This document shows, in pieces, positions 33,160 to 54,772 of a DNA stretch of 64,000 nucleotides; position 1 is the first letter of the stretch, and every line of letters starts with the position of its first letter. Where the stretch lies: positions 1,257,001 through 1,321,000 of the forward strand of contig JAFEUB010000725.1 in assembly GCA_024529925.1 (NCBI GenBank), given 5' to 3'. The notes under the pieces were generated by a model that was not told the DNA's origin, made no database searches, and saw only the letters and a list, made by a program, of their open reading frames with translations. A program made the position numbers and the translations under genes. The stretch comes from Ophthalmolycus amberensis (Eukaryota > Chordata > Actinopteri > Perciformes > Zoarcidae).

Positions 33160-33400
33160 ATCTAAACGGGAGAGTTGTATAAAAATCGCCCCCCTTACAG
33201 TTGACATGAACGGGGAATTAGCTATAGAGACCATAGCGTTTTTATACCGGGCTGTAAACATGTTTTTTTCTGCTGTAAAGTTGGATATTTTAACATGAGG
33301 CTATAAGGGGATTCAGACGCTTTTGTAGCCAGCCTCAAGTGGCCGTTTGAGGAACTGTTTTTGGCACTTCCGCGTTGGCTTCATTTCGTGCAAAAAACGA
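33160..33400 (+). repeat. Fragment of a repeat related to R3
   Basis: Contains CTGTAAACATGTTTTTTTCT, GCCAGCCTCAAGTGGCCG and GGCACTTCCGCGTTGGCTTC. The last phrase echoes the end of the copy at 32480-32960, so this may be another part of the same family. Confidence 0.5.
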
Positions 33401-33784
33401 TTACATTTTATGCAACTATATTGTTCACCCCACAGCTTACTACTCTTTCTTCCTTTTATCTCCTTACAATTCCCTCAAATCTAAACATATCTTGTTCTCT
33501 TTTGCAGTTTTTGCAAGCTTAAGAAACTGGACTCAGAGGTGTTAGGAAGTTCCACTTTGCTACTACCCCATATTTACATTGGATCCAGACCACGGCCATC
33601 CCATTGAAGTGCTAACCCTTGACTGTTTACATCCAGCACAGAGTCACTGACCAAGGATGGGTGGATGTGGGAAGACGTGCTGGTTTCAGGCAAGTGGCAC
33701 ATATTTGAACATGAGCGGTGAGGATTTCATCCTACTTCTCTCCTGTAATGTGAAAAGAAGGAAAGTGGAGATCAAGACTGAGGG

Positions 33785-33900
33785 GGTAGTACAAAGTGCT
33801 CTACCTAAATAAACGTCTTCTTTACTTGAGTACTTCGATTAAATGCTATACACTAGAATTCTCCACTACATTTCAGAGGGAAATTATTGAAAATGAATGA
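33785..33900. repeat. GTACTT-family repeat fragment
   Basis: Contains TTACTTGAGTACTTCGATTA and CCACTACATTTCAGAGGG, phrases of the same common percomorph repeat as at 13680-13820. Confidence 0.55.
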
Positions 33901-34377
33901 CAATAAAGTTTATTTATATAACAGTTGGGGGGGGGGGGGGGACTTTTATACTCATTATAGGTAACGGTAATGCTGTGCTTGTGGTATTGTGGTGAAGTGG
34001 GAGCTGAGGACGAGGTGAAAGGCTGCAGAGGGTCGAGGGTGAAGTTGGAGAGGGTGCGGAGGTAGAGGAGGGTCGTGGGGAAGGTGGGCCGGGGTCGGAT
34101 CGGGGACGAGGGGCTGTTCAGTGTTTGGTTAAGGCCAGATGGCAGGAGAATGGCGTCTGTAGCCCCGGGTCCGTGTGCTGTGCAGTGAGGGGAGGAATGC
34201 TCTTCTTTTCTTTTCTTTTTCTCGGCGAGTGGAGACTCGGAGGGACTGCTGTATAACAGTGGATTAAGTCCCACATTCCCTTTTTAATCTCTCTATAGTC
34301 ACCACTCAGCTGTTTGCCCTCAGGTCTACTGCCCCTCTACCTCCCACTGCCTGTCTGTTGATGTTGGGCTCACATAC

Positions 34378-34413
<36 letters not shown>

Positions 34414-37400
34414 GCAGAATGACCATAGCCAGGCACCCCATCACTTGAGAGAATTTGATCACAGATTGGGACTGAAAGTCATTCCGAGCAAACATTTGCA
34501 GCGCTGTACTTCCATCCTCACTGTGTCGATTGTGTTCTAGGACTTTTGACACTCACACATTTGACTTTTTATATTGGGTCCACAGATGAAATGTGAGCTT
34601 CCAAAACCATGTGTGACCAATAACATCTGCCGTAAACTCCACTGATCTCTGTCAAACATAAAGAATTCCGCTAAATGTGTGGCAAAGTCACGATACAGGA
34701 CATGCAAATGTAATGTTTTGAAGTAAATAAATTGGGCTTTTTGATAATTAGAAAGTCGTGTGTCAGCTATTATCTCACTTTTTAAACAAGAATAAACGTC
34801 GAGTTGTGGCTCAAAAAAGTGAACGTGGGTTTCACAGGTTTCGGATTAAAAAACCTTACGTCACTGCTAGTTTTCATGGTTATTGGTACGACATCAAACA
34901 CGGGTCAAACGGCTGAAATGCGTTATTTGGGGTCGGGGCTAGACCTGATACTAGCTTTGACGAGACTGGAAATGTGTAGATCCCGCTCACCCCAGCTCTC
35001 GTTAAATTCTTTAAAGGGTCATAGTTCATTTTAGTTCATGCCAATTGGTGCCAATTATTATGCACATTGTAGGAGCAAAAAAACTGTTGAAATGAACACA
35101 TTATTCGGGCGACAATTTGATACTTTCTGAACTCAAAGTGTGTCGTGATTATGCCCCAGCGTCAGCGTGTCATTATCATTAGCTAATTAGCATATCTCAG
35201 AGTGCCATGACTGAAGATGGGATCAACATTGCGAAGAACATGGACAGTTATACACAGGCAGCACTTTGTACTCCTAGACCACATTTTTTTTCTTGATCAG
35301 ATCATTCACTTATTTTATCATGCCAAATACATTTATTTTGCCAGTATCATATCAATTCTTCATAAGAAATACAAAATGGGCATTTGCCATTCGGTTTTCC
35401 TCATCTGATGCAATTCAAATTGGCATCACAATCCTTGGATTGAAACCCCGCATATATGCTCCCGCATCAAGGGTGAGAGGAAGCAGGACTTCTAGGAACT
35501 CAGAGGCCCCACTCCAGACCAGAAAGACTTTTTTTCTTTTCTGGGAACCCCATTAAAAGCAGTCATTTTCCAGAGCCCTGGGTTAACCTTAGGCCAAAAT
35601 AAAGCTTTTTCCGCCTCCAGATAAATGTGCACCCATAAGAGGAGCCCTCCCCGCTTTACCACCAGCACTGCAGCACCACTAAAAGGCTTCCTGCTCTCCC
35701 CTCTTTTTCTTTTTTCCTTCTTCTCCTTTCCCCTTCACGTCCCTGACTTTCTGCGAGGATCAGATCAGCACAGTGCTTTCAGGAATTCGGGGAACCGGAT
35801 AGAGCCGGGACATGCAGGTGTAGGGGGGGTGGGGGGGTAATAAGGTTCTAAGAGGCAGAAGGCAGGAAGGGAATGACGCCAGAAGACAAAGACAGAGCAT
35901 AGGCTGGGTAATTTACTTTTTATATTGTGGATAAAGAGGAGGAAACGCTAGAGGAGAAGTAGAGAGTATTTTTCATTCAGTGTCAAATTTAGGACATTCA
36001 GAAACCCTCACTCTGAACATGTCTTGTTTGTTTTAATTGAGGAATTTACACTTGGTAGATTCAGGTCTTGAATCTCACCCAATCGTCCTGACAACTTAAG
36101 AGAGAAGACAACACACAGCTAATCCACATAATGAAATAATCATAATAATCAACATATGTCTTCCACATTGTGATTAGCGGAGTGGCACGGTGGTGCTGTG
36201 GCTCTGGGAACCTGCCGTCTGGATTAGGCCCTTCCGTGTGACCTCTCGCCCGAAGTCCAGTAACTGTATTTGGCGTTTTATATTTTGGAAGAAGAAGAAT
36301 TCTTAACTCCACTCACTAACCTTTACTGGGGCTTTCATCCACATGTCATACTCTTCCTCAGTGAATAAAAGTAGCTCTATCTCATTAGCTCTGTCAGAGT
36401 AAACTCCACCACTACTGAGATGCTGTTGAAAGCTTGTGACTGGAAATTAACTTTTAGGTTTATTTTTTGTTAAAATACTTTTTCCAAAGACACTCTCACA
36501 CACAACCTGTTTTATATCTTTTATTCAGATGTAATGAATAATGAATATATTCCTCTCCCTGCACAGTGTTCCATGTCATTTTCATGTCCTTTGATTTGAA
36601 CTGACTAACTAAATAAATTAACTGAAATCTCAATTAAACAGGTTTTATAGTATTGATGGATTGAATCAAACAAGTAATTTGTTCAAATCGATTTCAACGC
36701 AACGCATTTATCCCAGCGTTGAAGAATTGATGTTCCGCTCATGCAGTGCCTCCACTGCCTCACAGTGACTCGTCACATTTTCCTTGGTGGTAATGTTACT
36801 GTACGGCAGTCCCTTACCTATGTCCATGATTTAATATGCCCCCTCACATTACTTCTCAGATGGATCAATGTAATGATCATCTGTTAGCACTGCTCGCTAG
36901 AACAAGCAGTTTACTGACTGCATTTTGTGAATGCCCATTTACACACTGTCATTTTTTTACTAAGAAATCTTTTCCGATTATTTAACTTTTTCTCTCTTTT
37001 GAGCGATAGACTATATTTTGAACACAAGGTGACACCCCTACTCCAAGATTTACGAGCAAACAAAATTACATCAACCAGCGGCTTACGGCAGGGCTACGGT
37101 ATACAGTCCGAGAGCAGTATGGAGGAGAACAGAAGGAAAAAAGGTCACGAAGGACAAAAGAAGGAATGGGGAACAAAGGGTGGAGGAAGAGGAGGGAAAG
37201 CCTGCTAGGGCTAATTAGAGCAATAATAGGGGGCCAGAACATGCGGAGGAAACTGGAAGGGGTCGACATGACGGGCAGGGTGGTGGATGGAGAAGGAGGT
37301 GGGCGATGCGGTGAGAGGGAGGGCAGTGGTGGGAACAAGACCTGGGCCTTCCCCGCACTAGGGGGATGCTAGGTAATGGAGGGTGGCTTTCTCGGCAGAC

Positions 37401-39650
37401 ATAAAATCGCTATGAAATGCCCCATGGTCCCGAGCTCGGCCTCGGCAAGAATAAATACCTGCTCGTAGAATACCAGACAGCCATTTGTGTAAGAATACCA
37501 CACGGCTATTCATGGAGCCACGCAAGGAGCGCATCTATCAGCAGGGTCCCTCCATGTCCATTCTAGTTACGGTATAGCTCTATGTCGGTGGAAACCCCTG
37601 GGAGGTCCTGTGTCGTTGGGAACTCTCGCCTCTTGTTAGCCACTACATGGCTACGGTTCTTTGATCAGCTCAGCTGACTCTTAAGCTCAGCTTAGTGCGG
37701 CAGGGGTCTGGAAAATCTGGGGAGAGGGAGAGAGGTAAAAGGTGGGGAGGGACGATGGAGAGAGGGAGTGACTGATGGCACCCACTGAACCATGCATCCT
37801 CTGGCCAGGAGTTGGAGGGAGGGGAAGAGGGAGGAGATAAAAGACAAGGAAGGTGATGGGGGATAAGCAGGTTGAAGAGGACGGAAAGGAGGGGTCTCCC
37901 CTGACAGTCACACGCTTCACTACTGCCATCACCAGAAGGCGCTGACCCAACGGCTGAACTGAAGCCAGGCATGAAAGCAAGGTTGACCACAGTGAGTTCA
38001 GGAAACACTGGGATGAAAATAATTCGCAGGACGCACGGCCTCTGCATGTCATTAGATGAACAAGACTATGGAATGTTCATGGAAAGTGCTCTCGCCAGCC
38101 TCTCGCAGTAGCTTTCAGAATTAAGTATCCAAAATGACATAATCAGAAGCAATTAGGACATCAGTCAACAACAATAACTTTGCCAAACATTTCAACTCTC
38201 AAACTGTTTTTCTCCTCCACATTCTGAAGATGTTTTTTTTTTTTGTCCAACACGGCACTTGATGCTGCTGTGTAATTTGGGGGGGGGGGGGGGGGGGAAG
38301 ATGCCCTGTTCAACTCTATAATGAGCAGAGCCAACAGTCTCTTCAGGGGCACTTGAGCCCGGCCAGAGGAGCTCTCCTTTGGGGCACAGAGATACATTTT
38401 ACATTTCTGTGCTGAGTTAGCATTCATTCAGACGCCACCTTCTCATGTGGGCTCTCCAGGGTGAAAAACATCGACAGGAAAGGCTTGACGTGCTGTAATT
38501 ACTGGAGGGCCCTACAAGGTCTCTGGGAATACTGCGAACTCATGTACAAGCTTGCATACCAAGCGATGTGTAGTATCTTCCAGATGTATGACTGCGTACA
38601 AATTTCCCTCATGTGACATCGAAGTGATGCTGCTTCACTGAATAATCCCTATCCGTTTCTTCAAAAAGTACTAATCCACAACCCACCTGTTGTGTTACAT
38701 AATCCTCCTCCAATACTGTTTACATGTCCACATGTGTTTCACCGTAACCCTGACAACACCAGATAATCTGATAGGCCCCTGATGTCTTAATTGTGTGTGC
38801 ATGGGTATGAGACTCTGCTAACTGCATTTGCTGGTTTCCTGTTTGGGGAGAGTCCACTCAAAGAGATAAGAGTGGAGAAGGGCTGTATCCACATCGGTAA
38901 TGGTGCTGGAACACAGACCGACACTACATGGATCTTTGGGTAAAGTCACATGGACTGATGGACTTTGTCAGAACTGTAACGTGTTCACCAATATCATTGT
39001 GAGTTCACTCTTATCCAGTTATTTCAGAACGAGGGTTTACACTGAAGTAACTTAAAGTGAAAGAAACAAGATGTTTCAGAGATTCCATGCACCTTCATTG
39101 TGTTGGGGAGAGGGAGATCGGAGCGAGATACTGTATCACAAAAAAACTATGCTAACAATTTTAGGATCACACCGATTTACTGCAGCACATGCATTGCACT
39201 CCTATAGCATTCAGACTCACAATGGACAGTTAACCAAAAAAGTTAACCAGAAAGAACCAGAGATAACATCTTGGTATCCACAATGCAACTCGAACGCCGA
39301 AAGGGCACGCCTAGAAGATAACCGGCAAGTTGCCAAATTCTCGTTTGATGGTTGAAGTTATGACCTCCTCAACAGGTTTAAGTTAGGCATTGACCTCGAC
39401 TGATTTAAGTTAGGTATTGACTTCCAATGGTTAAGGTTAGCCATTGACCTTGAGTCTCTCACAACCAATAAGCGAGCAGATGTAGTTGGGGGAACGAAAG
39501 CAGAAAGCTAGCTCTTGTGAGCTGTCCACTCTGAACAACCTTCAGAGCCATCTTTCAAACAAGGCATTGTTCATATGCCTAAAGGACATACAGTATGTTT
39601 GCCTTTACCTGACAAGTGACCTCGTGGCTGGGGTGAAAAAAAGTGTGTGA
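33901..39650. other. P3H1-CLDN19 intergenic, middle part, no gene
   Basis: No exon is supported. Seen are a GC-rich patch (33960-34200), a CA microsatellite (34379-34412), G-runs (33928-33941, 38280-38297) and purine-rich stretches (37100-37340, 37700-37900). Open frames here are short and low in complexity. Confidence 0.45.
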
Positions 39651-39654
39651 CCTT

Positions 39655-40085
39655 TCAACAAATTCTCACTCCCAGCTCGTCAAATACAGACACTTGGTCA
39701 GTGGCTATACGTTTCAAACTGTGACGCTCTAGCTTCCCCTCTAGCGTCAGCTTTGGATGTGTCAGGGACAGCGTGTCCGTTTTAGCTGTACATGCATACG
39801 ATGTCTTTTCAAAATAAACTTCCACCATAGATTTAATTCGTTTTTAGGTTTACTCGGTTAGGTTTAGGCAACAAAACATCCATGGTTTCACACAAGACAC
39901 AAACTGTGTCCTCCTGGGTGAAAGTCTGTGTTTGTCTGAAGCTTATGGGTTTACATTGGAGTTTGTTGAAAGTCCAGTGTGTCTCATACAGATGCTAAAG
40001 GGTGCCTCGGTGCGTTGGTATCAGATGCCAAGAGCCACTGACCAAGGGTTGGTATTTGACGAGTAGGTAGTGAGAATGGGTGACT
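39655..40085 (+). repeat. Dispersed repeat family R4, copy 1
   Basis: Phrases CTCACTCCCAGCTCGTCAAA, TCTTTTCAAAATAAACTTCC, GCTAAAGGGTGCCTCG and TTGGTATTTGACGAGT occur in the same order and orientation in 51355-52405, where about 530 extra bases split the element. Confidence 0.65.
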
Positions 40086-40868
40086 GTGGGACATGGACAT
40101 GTACATCAAAGTAAAAGCTTATTGGTATTAGCCCCGATAACAATCTTTCTGTAACACTAACAAAGTAGATTTAGTGGCCATAAACTGAACCCAACAGTAC
40201 CCTTGGAGGTGGCAGATGTGAATAAATTATAAGTAATTTGAACTTTTGTTGTTGTTGTTGTTTGCTCTAAGCCTACAGGCAGTGAGTGTTTGACACTCAA
40301 AACATTGCTGAGTGGAGTTTTTCCACTTGGACTTGTACCATTGTAACCCCACCAATGGCAGGGTGTTATGATTCAAAATCAGAAAGCCCCCAGCGCTCCA
40401 CCCACCACACTTGACCTGCACAGAGCACTTGTTTTGCCTCATTTTCATCTCTTCTCGCCTCTAGTGCTCAGCTGACCTCTGTGCTCTGACCACAACTCAC
40501 CCCATATGGCAAGCCACTGCAAACCTGAGCACACAGGGGTTATGGTCACACATACACCAGGAATATACAAACCTATAACTATAGTGTGGATGAGAAGAGC
40601 TTGGAGGATAATAAACCAGGGTTGTTTTGGACCATATAAATAGAATAGGAGTAGAAGGGACATTCCTGTTCAAATCCACGTAGCAGGGCGGTCAGGGCGG
40701 CGACCATTTTTATGTGTACCGTTGAAATTTCGGCAGCTGTTGCGGGATAACGTCGTATAAGCTAAACAGACTTATGGCTAGTTGCGGACTCACTCTTATC
40801 ATAGCGTTGGACAGCACATTGCTTTTTCCAGATGAGTGACAACTTTGTTCGACTCACTTTCAGTAACC

Positions 40869-40961
40869 AGTGTAGCATTAAAGCATGACGGAATTAGCAA
40901 GCTAGCTGTCCGCTAGTAAGCTAGCTAGCTTGCTAATTCCACCATGCTTTAATGCTACACT
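40869..40961. repeat. Long hairpin (39-bp arms)
   Basis: Arms 40869-40907 and 40923-40961 are reverse complements with two mismatches and a 15-base loop. The arms start AGTGTAGCATTAAAGCATG. It could be the core of a foldback transposon or a structured transcript; no coding capacity. Confidence 0.75.
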
Positions 40962-41629
40962 AGATACAGAAAATGAGCTGAACAGCTGGCTGGGTCTAAC
41001 GGTCCCTCTGCCTGACTCCCACCACTCTGGAGAAGAACAAGCTGCCTAGCTAGCTAGGATCCACCCATCTTCAGAGCTGCGACCACACATTACAGCCCCA
41101 CTGAAGCGTGTTGCCACCATAACAAGAAACAACAATTGGCATTTTCTTTTGTACCAGTTAAATGACCAAGGAAAGCAGTTCAATGTCCTTTTTACCCTCT
41201 ATTCTATTTCTATAGAACCGTGTGCAGAGCTCCATATCTCGCCCTTTCTACCCATATATGTGTGTGTGAATGTTCGAGAATGTGTATGTGTTAGGAGTTT
41301 TCAAGGACATGCTCGGTGCCGAATAAGTGTGGTCACATGCATGTTCACATGTTCTGTTGTTTTTGTGATGTTATGGTGGATCAAGTTCATGGTTCAATTG
41401 GTAGGAGAGGTGAGGAAAAGGGCAAACAAAAGAGCGAACGGCTAACACATGGCATCAAGTGAGAAAAATCTGAAGTGAAAAAAACAGTTAGAATACCAAC
41501 AACATCCTTTTTGTCCTGCTTTATAGTTCGGTTTATTCTTCGGTGAGAAATACCTTTTTTTTTACATCCAAAGTCTGTTGAGACCAACCTTGAGAGTATA
41601 GGCAAGAACATGTTGTGTAGACAGGCTGT

Positions 41630-41633
<4 letters not shown>

Positions 41634-41660
<27 letters not shown>

Positions 41661-41661
41661 C
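41634..41661. repeat. (GT)n microsatellite
   Basis: A GT run of about 28 bases upstream of CLDN19. Another short one lies at 41963-41987. Confidence 0.85.
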
Positions 41662-42499
41662 AGGGTGGGAGTGAGACATGTCTCTTGCAGATGTGAGAAA
41701 GCGGCCATGTCTCCGGGACCGAGTGCGTGGACAGTCTAATTGGCAGAATAGAATGATGTGGTTAGTCTGAAGGGAATTGAAGGTAATGTCATGAGTTGAG
41801 TTGAAGCAGAGCTGATGGGGGCGCGCAAACTGTGGGAAAGCTTTCCAAAAGACACACCAAACACTGGAGTGTGTCTGCATTTGCAGCTCATAAGGATGTA
41901 CAATCGGGTGAGCTCTCACACTCTCTTTCTCTCTCTTCATTTGTCGCGGTCACCATGGTGATGTGTGTTTGTGTGTGTGTGTGTGTGGGGGGCTTGCCTC
42001 GGAGGCCCATAATTCACAGAGAGCCTGTCTGGCTGTGACACGTCCTTTTCAGCCAGGCATTGTTTGGATGCTGATTTACGTGTGTTTGTTGCACTTTTAC
42101 CACCACCTCGTCCACACCTCCAGCGGGGGTGGCAAAACCTTTGAAGGATCAACGCATCCGAGACCAGGAACAGCATGGCGTCAAAGTTTCTGATTAAATG
42201 ATAGCGATACAGATAGAAAGTCAATCGGATGTGAGCAAATTGTGCAAGAAAATGCCATTAATTAACTGGTCATTGTGACTTGCTGTTTTTCCCATCTTTT
42301 TCTTTCCCTCTCTGTTTGAAACAGTGTTTGTTTTCCCGACCAGCCCACCCCCTTCCCTCCCAGTGGGCGTTCCTACAGCACAGAGGAGCCCAATCACAGA
42401 CGAGCCCTCTACCCCATCCCTCCGTGGTCAGCCTGTTAAGGACTTTTTGTGTTCACGTTTTCTTTCTCCTTTTTCTTCTTTTTTCTCCTGCTACCCCTC

Positions 42500-50527
<8,028 letters not shown>

Positions 50528-51350
50528 ACCCCACCCCCTTCCAGCAGCCACCCAAACAGAGAGCATCGGACACGCTATGCACCACCCCCCCCTCCCTTTT
50601 TCCTCAAATTATAAAACAAAACAAAAAGACTAATCAAACACACATGCTACATGTGTAAGTACTACACATGTAGTACTTACACTCTGCAGACACAGGTGCT
50701 CACACAAGCACCGGTAGGATGTATTTTGGTGGCTGAAACAAACTACAAACTTTCATAAATTATTTGCGAGCAATCATCCAGCTTACTTATATGATGATAC
50801 AAAGCTTGCAATTGTGAATGGAAACCTCTCAAATGCCTCAATGTCATTTGTTAAATCTTCTTGAAATTAGTGCAGCAGCTTTAATCTGACCCCCAAAATC
50901 ACAACACTATGAGTTTAAAATAAACCCACTTTAAAATAAAAATGAAAGGGAAACTGATCAAAACATCTAAAGGCATAATGTAAAGTGTGTCACAGCAGAT
51001 ACCCAGAAACAATGGACATGGAGCTAGAAATACTGCAAAAGTGAACTTTATTTATTAGCATGTCCTATGCTTCCTGGCTGGAGCTGCATCTGTGCTTTGT
51101 CTCCATGTTGCTTTGTGTACTCACACTCCACTGGTGCAGTTATGTTGTGTAAAGGTACAGCCCACAAATTCACTGTACTAAAGCTTCTCCTGCTCAAACT
51201 ATCAGCATAGCTGCTGTTGTACTGTGGTGCAACTCTCCAGTTATGGGGACCAGGGCCGGAGTCAGAATTTTAGACATACAGAGGTCTAAGCCCCTCCTCA
51301 CTGAGTTAAAAGGAAAGTCTGGAATCGCCCTGTAAAATATCCACCAAGTC
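50528..51350. other. CLDN19 exon 4 3' UTR and downstream sequence
   Basis: Follows the short-isoform stop. It contains a perfect small hairpin (50655-50680) and no further gene. It is intron for the long isoform. Confidence 0.45.
50655..50680. repeat. Perfect 11-bp-arm hairpin in CLDN19 3' UTR
   Basis: Arms GTAAGTACTAC and GTAGTACTTAC are exact reverse complements with loop ACAT. It lies 128 bases after the short-isoform stop. Confidence 0.7.
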
Positions 51351-51354
51351 AACA

Positions 51355-52405
51355 TGCTCTCAGTCCCAACTCAGTCAAATACTGACGCTCAGCAGTAGCC
51401 CTACGCTTCAATTAAACGCTCTATAGGTCCCCTATACGTTTTGGAGGTTTTCAAAATAAACTCCCATGTTCACAGAAAACGTACAGTTTTCCGCTTGTTA
51501 CTACATGCATGCAGTCTCTTTTCAAAATAAACGTCCAACGTAGGTTTACTTACGCAACATAACTACTTGGCTCGGCTTAGGAAAAGATCTTGGTTTGGGT
51601 TAAGTACATAGACTATATTTTGGCTATCGCCGTCTTATATTTCGGCCTTCGCCATTTTGTTATTTTGCAACCAGTGAGCGAACTTGACCACGATTGGACT
51701 GTGGAGGAGTGCCGCGGAGACGTAGTATACGGCACTGGTAGCGACCTGTCAATCACATGCTAGCCACGCCCTAAAGCATACTCTGCTTTTTGGTCTATTT
51801 GACTCTAAATGGACCATCATTTACTAAATAAACATCATGCTGTATTGAAGAAGACTTGAAACTAGAGATTGAGACCATAAACTCATCTCTACAATGTTTA
51901 CTCAGGTAGTAAATCAAGTGAGAAGTAGAGTCATTTTCTCATAGACTTCTATACAATCTTTTTGCAACCAGGGGAGTGGTATCCTGATGGTCAGTAGAGA
52001 GAATGCTTCAGGCACTTCCTCATTGGCATCACTTTTCCGAACCGGAGGTTGCCCCCTGGTTATGTTTGTTACTACAAAAACTGTGGTTGTCACGTAGCAG
52101 GCGTTGGTTCCTAAGTTACGTGGCAAAACCCTGATAAAATAAGTCAAGTTGACTTGGTTTCACACGGAACACAAACAGCGGTCCCTTGGGGGAAAGTCCT
52201 GTTTTGTTTGACCCATTAAACCTCCCCTCCGACTCGCCCAACGCGGACTTTCTTGCTCTCACTACTACGTCAGTTTCGTCGAAGTTGAAAGCCTAGTGCC
52301 GAGTGTCTCACGGACGCTAAAGGGTGCCTCGATGCGTCAGTATCAGATGTCCGGGGGCACTGCCCGAACATTGGTATTTGAAGAGTTGGGAGTGAGAACA
52401 GGTTA
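51355..52405 (+). repeat. Dispersed repeat R4, copy 2, split by nested repeat R3
   Basis: Outer parts (51355-51615 and 52145-52405) match the R4 copy at 39655-40085 in the same order. The middle (about 51618-52140) matches R3 at 32480-32960. So R3 sits inside R4 and inserted later. Confidence 0.6.
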
Positions 52406-53560
52406 AAGGAGTTTTTAATTGTTGACTGTAAACTCCCCCCGGTTGTTAAACTACTCCAGAACTCCAGAACTACTCAAGAGGAAATGATCTCAGTAGCTAC
52501 GGCCTGATAAAGAGAAACCTACATGTGAATAAACTAACCACAGTGACAAAAAAGAAGCAGTTGGGTTCAGCGTCTCATGTAAGTAAGGGCTCGGGCAGCC
52601 ATTTTTCAACCGCTGACGAAGCTTCCTCACTTTAAAAGAAGCTAGTTCTTACGTAGTCCCGTTTTACACAACAACCAATTGATGAGGGCTGTGCATGAAG
52701 ACACAACCTGAACTGCATGCATTAGTGGAGGTGAATTGTTCGTAAAAAAGTTGTCTTCTTAGTTTGACTGAAATGAATGCTGTTAATGGTCATTCCACCG
52801 TTTGACTCTACACTAAGAGAAAGTGGAGGCTCTCATCACCATGCTCCATCTACTAACACCATCATTCCAGAATCACACACACCTTCATCTCCTATTCTCT
52901 TGTATAACCAAACCAATGTCTAAGATATAAGTTAATTCATGTACTTCCCACACAGGTATTAATCTCACTGGGGATCATAAGCGATAAGACACCACAGTTT
53001 CATTACTTTGCAATAGACTATAAGCTAGCATGTTTAAAACAGACTTATGAATAGTATAAATGTCATGTTTAACTTCACTGCAGTAGATCTACACGTGTTA
53101 TTGCAAACCACTGACTACTCCACGAGGATGCATTACAATAGATGTCTGCAACGTTTTTAAAAATGTGCCTCCACAGTAGAGGCTGTAAAACTCAACAGTC
53201 GGCCTAAATTGGCTCTTGAGTTTCTAAAAGAGCCGGTCCATCACTGTTCCAGATAATAAAGCCATTAACTTTTCTTAGAAACGCTCCCAGTCCCCCCGTT
53301 TCCCGGTCATACGGCCTCTCTTCTTAGTAGACACTTGTTTGTGGAGTGCTCTGTGGAGTGCTTGGACAGATTGGGGTGGGGGGTGGTGGGCCTATAGAAA
53401 ATTCCTTGTACCCTTTAAATAATAGGGGATGTCAGGCGTTCACTTGTTTGTCATCAGCAGCTGCGCTTTGAATAGGGATTGCTCAACAAGTCTGATTAAA
53501 AAAAACTACCTGTAATGCTATGTTCAAAGAAATGAAAATATACATTTAAAGTAATGATTT
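52406..53560. other. CLDN19 downstream intron, no gene
   Basis: Nothing beyond anonymous AT-rich sequence is recognised. Confidence 0.45.
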
Positions 53561-53564
53561 GAAA

Positions 53565-53985
53565 TTTCAGGAAGTATGCTTATTTGGTTTTTTTTTTTGC
53601 CGGAAGTTAGATGAGAAGATCGATGCTTCTCTCTTATCTGTCTGTTAGATATTAAGCTAAAAGCAGGGGGACGGTTAGCTTAGCATATCATTCAGAATGG
53701 AAACAGAAGGAACAGCTAGCCTGGCTCTGTCTGAAGACAACAACAACAACAACAAAAAAACCATAACAAATGAGACATTATATTATTTATTATATATTAC
53801 AGCACTGGCCGGTAGATTTTGTTACTTTTGGGCACAGCTAGTTGCTTTCTCCCCTGCTTTTGCTAAACTAAGCTAATCTTAGCCAAGCTAGCTAGTTTGC
53901 TCTGGTGGCTCTAGCTTCATATTTACCATAAAGATATAGAGAGTGGTATTAATCTTCTCATCGAACTCTCTGCAAGAGTGTCCCC
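53565..53985. mobile_element. Inverted-repeat element, MITE-like
   Basis: The left end contains GGAAGTTAGATGAGAAGATCGATG; the right end contains its approximate complement, ATTAATCTTCTCATCGAACTCTC. Inside are TTAGCTTAGC and AGCTAGCCTGGCTCTGTC phrases of a repeat common in percomorph fish. No coding capacity. Confidence 0.6.
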
Positions 53986-54220
53986 TGCATCAGCCAGTCC
54001 ATCATTATAAGCCTAATGTAGCATCACCTCCCGTGCTCCTTCTCATTGACTTCCCATCCCCTTTTCTTCTGCTAACATCTGTATAATCATCACGCGCCTC
54101 TGCTTTCTTTCTAACACTTCATAGCTGCTGTGAGAATCTGAGCAGTCTTGATGTGTCTCTTCTTTCCCCTCCTGTTCCTCCTGTTCTCCTCTCACTGTCT
54201 TCTTCTCTCCTCTAATTCAG

Positions 54221-54257
54221 GGCAGAGTTGTTGAGTGAAACTAGTTTCCCCGACTGA
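54221..54257 (+). CDS. cldn19: Candidate alternative last exon of CLDN19 (isoform c)
   Basis: A strong acceptor (TCTCTCCTCTAATTCAG) is followed by a frame that, joined to the internal donor at 50517, would end claudin-19 with EAELLSETSFPD and a TGA stop. No conserved counterpart is recalled, so this could be a chance site. Confidence 0.25.
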
Positions 54258-54772
54258 TCAGCCCCCCGCCCTTTTATCGAGGACTGTCCCGACTGTCCAA
54301 CGTCTGTTCCCTTTCCCCCCCCTTTTTTCCCCTCCCCCCGTTTTTCTCTTTGACCCTAAATTTGGACCTCTTGCAGTAGAATACTCCCCTTTCTTCATTA
54401 CTACATCTGCACCTTAGTGGGAACCAAGATGCATTGTCTTCTCCCATTGTTGTCCCCTACCTCCTGAGCCTTTTCTGTAAATATGGACTCCTAAAGGACG
54501 ATGATTAAGACCTTCTATTTAAGAAATGAGGTGGCCTCCTCCGTTTCCATGTGAACCCTTCTACTACACCTCCCACGCCCTCCTTTGTCTTGCTGTTGGC
54601 CAAACGTTAACAATGAGTTGAAACCGTTTTTGTTTTGCGCTGATTTATTATGATTTCTCTTATATCCTATGACCTCTGGGTGTTTTTTGTAATATGTGTC
54701 TTTTGGGTTCACTTTTGTGCGCTGTAACTGTGCCTTGACTGAAACATGTTCTTTTTCCCTTTTGAATTGCAG

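Noticed and set aside
33873..34274. 133-codon minus-strand frame over a GC-rich patch
   Set aside because: Ser/Pro/Thr-rich without motif; runs through a C-run.
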